64,000 nucleotides of DNA, taken from assembly GCA_026392115.1 (NCBI GenBank), contig JAPLCQ010000143.1, positions 16,855 through 80,854 of the forward strand, given 5' to 3'. Positions 60,824 through 64,000 of the stretch are shown here, piece by piece; within the stretch, counting starts at the first letter, position 1, and every line of letters starts with the position of its first letter. The notes beneath the pieces are model-generated. The model searched no databases. It was not told where the DNA came from and saw only the letters and a list, made by a program, of their open reading frames with translations. The position numbers and the translations under genes are program-made. Source of the DNA: Armatimonadota bacterium. GTDB lineage: Bacteria; Armatimonadota; Chthonomonadetes; Chthonomonadales; CAJBBX01.

Positions 60824-62209
60824 ATGCGAGAGGGATCGGACCTGTCATACAGCCATCCGGGTTTCACGGGCTACGTTGGGGTCGCCCAGGCCGATATCAC
60901 GCCTCCGGTGGGCATCGCCACCCGCAACTGGCTGGTGGGCGCTCACGATGTCGCGGAGGGCGTGCATCGTCCTCTGATGCTGACTGCTCTGACGTTTCGC
61001 CACCGCGTCGACGATATGCCGTTGGTTCTCGTGACGCTCGACCTGGGCTGGTGGCGTTGCGCCGAGGACGAGGCGCGGCTTCGCCAGGCGGTGGCGGGCG
61101 CCGTGAGGCTCGCCCCGTCGCATCTGATCATCTGCCTATCGCACACGCACGGCGGTCCGTGCCTGACCCGCGCCGACGCTGAACGGCCCGGCGGCGAGCA
61201 CATCGGCCCCTACCTGGATCGCCTCGAGGCCCAGACCGTCGCCGCCGTCCGCGCCGCCTGTGAGACCGCCGAGCCCTGCACGGTGAGCTTCGCTTCCGTG
61301 CGCTGCGGACTGGCCACGAACCAGGACCTGCCGGACCCGAGGCATCCCCGCGTGATTTGCGGCTTCCACCCGGCCCTGCCGGCCGATCACCGGATGATCA
61401 TCGGCCGCATCACGGCGATGACCGGTCGCCGTCTGGCTACCATGGTGAACTATGCATGCGATCTCACGAGCCTCGGCTGGAACTCGGCCATGCTCTCACC
61501 GGACTGGGTGGGCTCCATGCGTGAGATGGTGGAGGGGGCAACGGGAGCGCCGCTGGCGTTCATACAGGGCGCCTGCGCCAACCAGGCGCCTCGCGACCAG
61601 TTTACCGGCGACACGGAGATCGCAGAGCGCAACGGCCGACGGATAGGTTACAGCATCCTGGCCGGTCTTGAGGGGATGCTGCCGCCCAGAACGCGGCTGG
61701 AGTTCTCATCGGTTGCCAACAGCGACGTGCCGCTGGCGCTCTGGAAGAGCTTGCCGGCCGGCCCAGCTTCTGCCTGCGCGGGGCTCTGCGTCGAGGTTAA
61801 TCTCTTCATGCGCGATGCTACGACCTTCACGCAGCACCAGACGGACTACGAGGCCGCCCACGACCGTGTCGCTTCCGAGCGCGCGCGGACGTGGCACCGG
61901 CTCCGCCAATCTACCGGCTCCGGCCCCATGGCCGGCACGACCGTCTGGGCCTGGCGCCTCGGCGATGTCTTCCTGGTGGCGCAGCCGCACAACGCCTCCG
62001 TGGGCTTCCAGGCCCAGGTGCGCTCGCTGTTTCCGCAGCGGCTGGTGATGGTGGCCTCGTTCGCCAACGGTCCGTACTTCGGCTTCCTGCCCGAGGAGGA
62101 CGCCTTCGATTTCGGCTCCTATGCCGCCGTCCACGCCGTGGTCTCTCCCGGTTCCATGGAGAAGGTGCGCGACGCGGCGGCTTGCGGACTGCGACGACTG
62201 ACACTGTGA
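60824..62209 (+). CDS. Neutral ceramidase-like hydrolase, N-terminal domain family
   Basis: 461 residues. A GGGAG lies before the ATG. YVGVAQADITPPVGIATRNW is the conserved start of the neutral/alkaline ceramidase-like family, LIICLSHTHGGPCL gives the metal-binding HTH, and NYACDLTSLGWNSAMLSPDW and FIQGACANQAPRDQ are further family motifs. FLVAQPHNASVGFQ and GPYFGFLPEEDAFDFGSYA are also usual. There is no signal peptide, so in this bacterium it is likely a cytoplasmic amidase of unknown substrate rather than a true ceramidase. It precedes a Gfo/Idh/MocA gene, a combination common in sugar-degradation clusters. Confidence 0.75.
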   Translation: MREGSDLSYSHPGFTGYVGVAQADITPPVGIATRNWLVGAHDVAEGVHRPLMLTALTFRHRVDDMPLVLVTLDLGWWRCAEDEARLRQAVAGAVRLAPSHLIICLSHTHGGPCLTRADAERPGGEHIGPYLDRLEAQTVAAVRAACETAEPCTVSFASVRCGLATNQDLPDPRHPRVICGFHPALPADHRMIIGRITAMTGRRLATMVNYACDLTSLGWNSAMLSPDWVGSMREMVEGATGAPLAFIQGACANQAPRDQFTGDTEIAERNGRRIGYSILAGLEGMLPPRTRLEFSSVANSDVPLALWKSLPAGPASACAGLCVEVNLFMRDATTFTQHQTDYEAAHDRVASERARTWHRLRQSTGSGPMAGTTVWAWRLGDVFLVAQPHNASVGFQAQVRSLFPQRLVMVASFANGPYFGFLPEEDAFDFGSYAAVHAVVSPGSMEKVRDAAACGLRRLTL

Positions 62210-62262
62210 CCTCCGGCCGGACGCCTTCCGGCCGCACGAAGATGAACCCTAAGGAGTGTGCG

Positions 62263-63264
62263 ATGGCGGACCTGCGCGTGGTGCTGGTGGGCTGTGGCGG
62301 CATGGGGCGAGCGCTCGTAGGACAGCTGGAGTCGATCCCCGCTGTCGGCTTGGTGGGCGGCGTCGATCCCGACGACGGCGCCCGGAGCCGGCTGGTGGCC
62401 GACCTGGGTGTGCCGGCGTGGTCCGACTGGGAGACCGCATTGGCCGAGTGCGAGTTCGACGCGGTCATCGTCGCGCCGCCGAACCATTGCCACCTGCCCT
62501 GCACGCTGGCCGCCGCCGCCGCCGGCAAGCACGTCTTCTGCGAGAAGCCCATGGCCGGCTCGGTGGCCGACTGCCGGGCCATGATCGACGCCTGCTCTTC
62601 GCGTGGCCTGAAGCTGCAGATCGGCCAGGTCCTGCGCTACATCCCCGACTTCGCCAAGGCCATCGAGATGGCGGAAGCGGGAGAACTGGGCCAACTGAAG
62701 TACGGCGCCGTCTATCGCTATGGCCCGCCCAAGCCGCACTGGGACGGCACCTGGCGCGACGACCCGGCCAAGGTTTGGCACCACCTCTTCGAGGTCTCGG
62801 TGCATGAGATCGACTTCATGCGATGCGTTTTCGGCAAGCCGGTGGCGGTGACGGGCTGGGACTTCGTCATCGATCCGGCCAGCCCGCTCTGGTCCGTCTG
62901 CACAACCGCAGTGGTGGAGTTCGAGAGCGGGGCGGTCTGCATGCTGAACGAGGGCATGTACAACGCCATCGGGCGGGCCGAGGTTGAGATCAGCGGCACC
63001 GAGGGGGCCGTCCGGTTCCAGTGGGGCAAGGCCTTCACCTATCGCTCCCACACCGGACGAGAGCCGCTGGACCTGACCGGCGAGCAGGTGGCCGCCGACC
63101 GCGAGTACGGCCTGCGCCGCGAGATCCGCGAGTGGGTGGAGGCCATCGCCGAGGACAAGCCCTGCACGATCCCCGGAGAGGAGGGCATGGCCAACATCGA
63201 GCTGACGCTGGCCATCCTCGAGTCGGCCCGGCGAAAGCAGCGCGTCACGCTGCCTCTGGAGTAA
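62263..63264 (+). CDS. Gfo/Idh/MocA-family NAD(P)-dependent oxidoreductase
   Basis: 333 residues. AAGGAG six bases before 62263 selects this ATG over one at 62242. RVVLVGCGGMGRALVGQLES is the Rossmann nucleotide site, AVIVAPPNHCHLPCTLAAAA and KHVFCEKPMAGSVADC give the family EKP motif, and LFEVSVHEIDFMRCVFGKP has the conserved His region (EVSVHEIDF). The C-terminal sheet domain ends with RREIREWVEAIAEDKPCTIP. Members oxidise or reduce sugars and cyclitols. It converges on an ABC sugar permease. Confidence 0.9.
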   Translation: MADLRVVLVGCGGMGRALVGQLESIPAVGLVGGVDPDDGARSRLVADLGVPAWSDWETALAECEFDAVIVAPPNHCHLPCTLAAAAAGKHVFCEKPMAGSVADCRAMIDACSSRGLKLQIGQVLRYIPDFAKAIEMAEAGELGQLKYGAVYRYGPPKPHWDGTWRDDPAKVWHHLFEVSVHEIDFMRCVFGKPVAVTGWDFVIDPASPLWSVCTTAVVEFESGAVCMLNEGMYNAIGRAEVEISGTEGAVRFQWGKAFTYRSHTGREPLDLTGEQVAADREYGLRREIREWVEAIAEDKPCTIPGEEGMANIELTLAILESARRKQRVTLPLE

Positions 63265-63268
63265 GCGA

Positions 63269-63319
63269 CACGGCCCCTCTGTCCGCCCCGGAGACGCGGG
63301 GCCGGGCAGAGGGGCCGTG
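63269..63319. terminator. Strong hairpin at a convergent junction
   Basis: CACGGCCCCTCTG and CAGAGGGGCCGTG are perfect 13-base complementary arms, with an inner CCCCG/CGGGG pairing, in the 85-base gap between two convergent stops. There is no T-tract on either side. It is the clearest terminator-like structure in the window and could act in both directions. Confidence 0.6.
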
Positions 63320-63349
63320 GCACATCGGGCGCATTCGACGGGCCGCGAG

Positions 63350-64000
63350 CTACCCCTTGACGGCCCCCAACTGGATGCCCTTCACGAGGAACTTCTGCGA
63401 CGTGACGAACAGAATGATGAGCGGGATGATGTTCATCACGCTGGCGGCCATGATGAGGTTGGTCTGCCGCCCGTAGTTGGTGTCGAAGAAGAGCATCCCG
63501 ATGGGCAGAGTGCGCAGGTGCTCGCTCTTGATCAGGATCAGCGGCCAGAAGAACGAGCCGTAGGTGCCCATGAAGGTGAAGATGCCCAGCGTGATGATGC
63601 CCGGACGGGCCAGCGGCATGATCACGTCCCAGAAGACCTGCCACCGCCCCGCCCCGTCGATCTCGGCGGCCTCGTCCAGCGCCGGGGGGATCGTCAGCAT
63701 GAACTGCCGCAGCAGGAAGGTGCCGAACGCGCTAAAGCTGGCGGGCACGATGAGCCCCGTGTAGCTGTCCAGGATGTGCAGCTTCACCATGAGCGTGTAG
63801 TTCGGGATCATGGTGACGACGCCGGGGATCATGAGCGTTGCAAGGTAGAGCCGGAACACGCCGTCGCGGCCCTTCCAGTTGAGGCGGGCGAAGGCGAACG
63901 CGGCCATGCAGCTCGTCAGGCACTGCAGGAAGGTGATCCACGCCGAGATGAAGACGCTGTTGAAGTAGTAGCGGGCGAAGGGAATCTGCTCGAAGACCTT
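63350..64000 (-). CDS. Carbohydrate ABC transporter permease (MalG family), N-terminus outside window
   Basis: The frame stays open to base 64000, so the true start lies beyond the window; the internal ATG at 63907 is not the start. 216 residues are visible, beginning KVFEQIPFARYYFNSVFIS. Four or five membrane segments are evident. LDEAAEIDGAGRWQVFWDVI then MPLARPG is the EAA loop that docks with the ATPase. The protein ends KFLVKGIQLGAVKG, typical of MalG-like permeases. It forms half of the channel importing a sugar or oligosaccharide in an ABC system whose other parts lie outside the window. Confidence 0.9.
   Translation of the reverse strand, partial: KVFEQIPFARYYFNSVFISAWITFLQCLTSCMAAFAFARLNWKGRDGVFRLYLATLMIPGVVTMIPNYTLMVKLHILDSYTGLIVPASFSAFGTFLLRQFMLTIPPALDEAAEIDGAGRWQVFWDVIMPLARPGIITLGIFTFMGTYGSFFWPLILIKSEHLRTLPIGMLFFDTNYGRQTNLIMAASVMNIIPLIILFVTSQKFLVKGIQLGAVKG

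Noticed and set aside
1..64000. CRISPR arrays, tRNA or rRNA genes
   Set aside because: No regularly spaced repeats and no cloverleaf or rRNA-like segments were noticed in the intergenic regions.

Overview
The window is GC-rich, densely coded bacterial chromosome. It is dominated by secreted carbohydrate-active proteins of many families, with no SusC/SusD-type outer-membrane pair in view. This style, the Gfo/Idh/MocA and xylose-isomerase-like genes, and a membrane segment reading ILFPVFSMARERAR (which resembles the start of type IV pilin-like proteins I associate with Armatimonadota) suggest an Armatimonadota-like or similar free-living polysaccharide degrader. That placement is an inference.

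Region 1 (1-20951): a sugar isomerase fragment, two toroid-type secreted proteins, a GxGYxYP-family protein coupled to a GH42-like enzyme, a second TIM-barrel hydrolase, a GH36-like protein, a 1231-residue protein with an internally duplicated NPYGE module, and a DUF5696-like hydrolase. Genes are arranged in convergent and divergent pairs.

Region 2 (about 20991-32488): after an SMP-30 lactonase comes an accessory island. It holds a MazE/MazF-type module whose toxin is frameshifted, relics of a REP-associated (RAYT) transposase, a type III-like Mod/Res restriction pair, a possible 48-codon gene coupled to it, an OLD-family ATPase-TOPRIM protein, a STAND-type NTPase, and the C-terminal half of a TIR domain lying in frame directly after the NTPase stop codon. 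This is a compact defence island with signs of decay.

Region 3 (32707-43695): a GH50-like enzyme, two GH32 proteins (one canonical, one lacking the catalytic acid/base Glu), a GH39-like protein and a membrane-anchored propeller-like protein.

Region 4 (43758-52655, all minus strand): a seven-gene directon of ispG, sucC, hslU, an alpha/beta hydrolase, a caspase-like protease, an unrecognised protein and a sialidase. The hydrolase, caspase and unknown gene overlap one another, and the caspase tail and the start of the unknown protein seem to share a small beta-rich domain. This trio is the best candidate here for an undescribed system.

Region 5 (52821-64000): a redox-dead thioredoxin-2-like protein, a TPR-YIP membrane protein, then a tightly packed run (DUF4380-like, a repeat-like secreted protein, a DUF3160 lipoprotein, CapA, an FtsJ-like methyltransferase), a ceramidase-like protein, a Gfo/Idh/MocA oxidoreductase, and a convergent ABC sugar permease cut by the window end. 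I saw no rRNA, tRNA, CRISPR array or intact insertion sequence.
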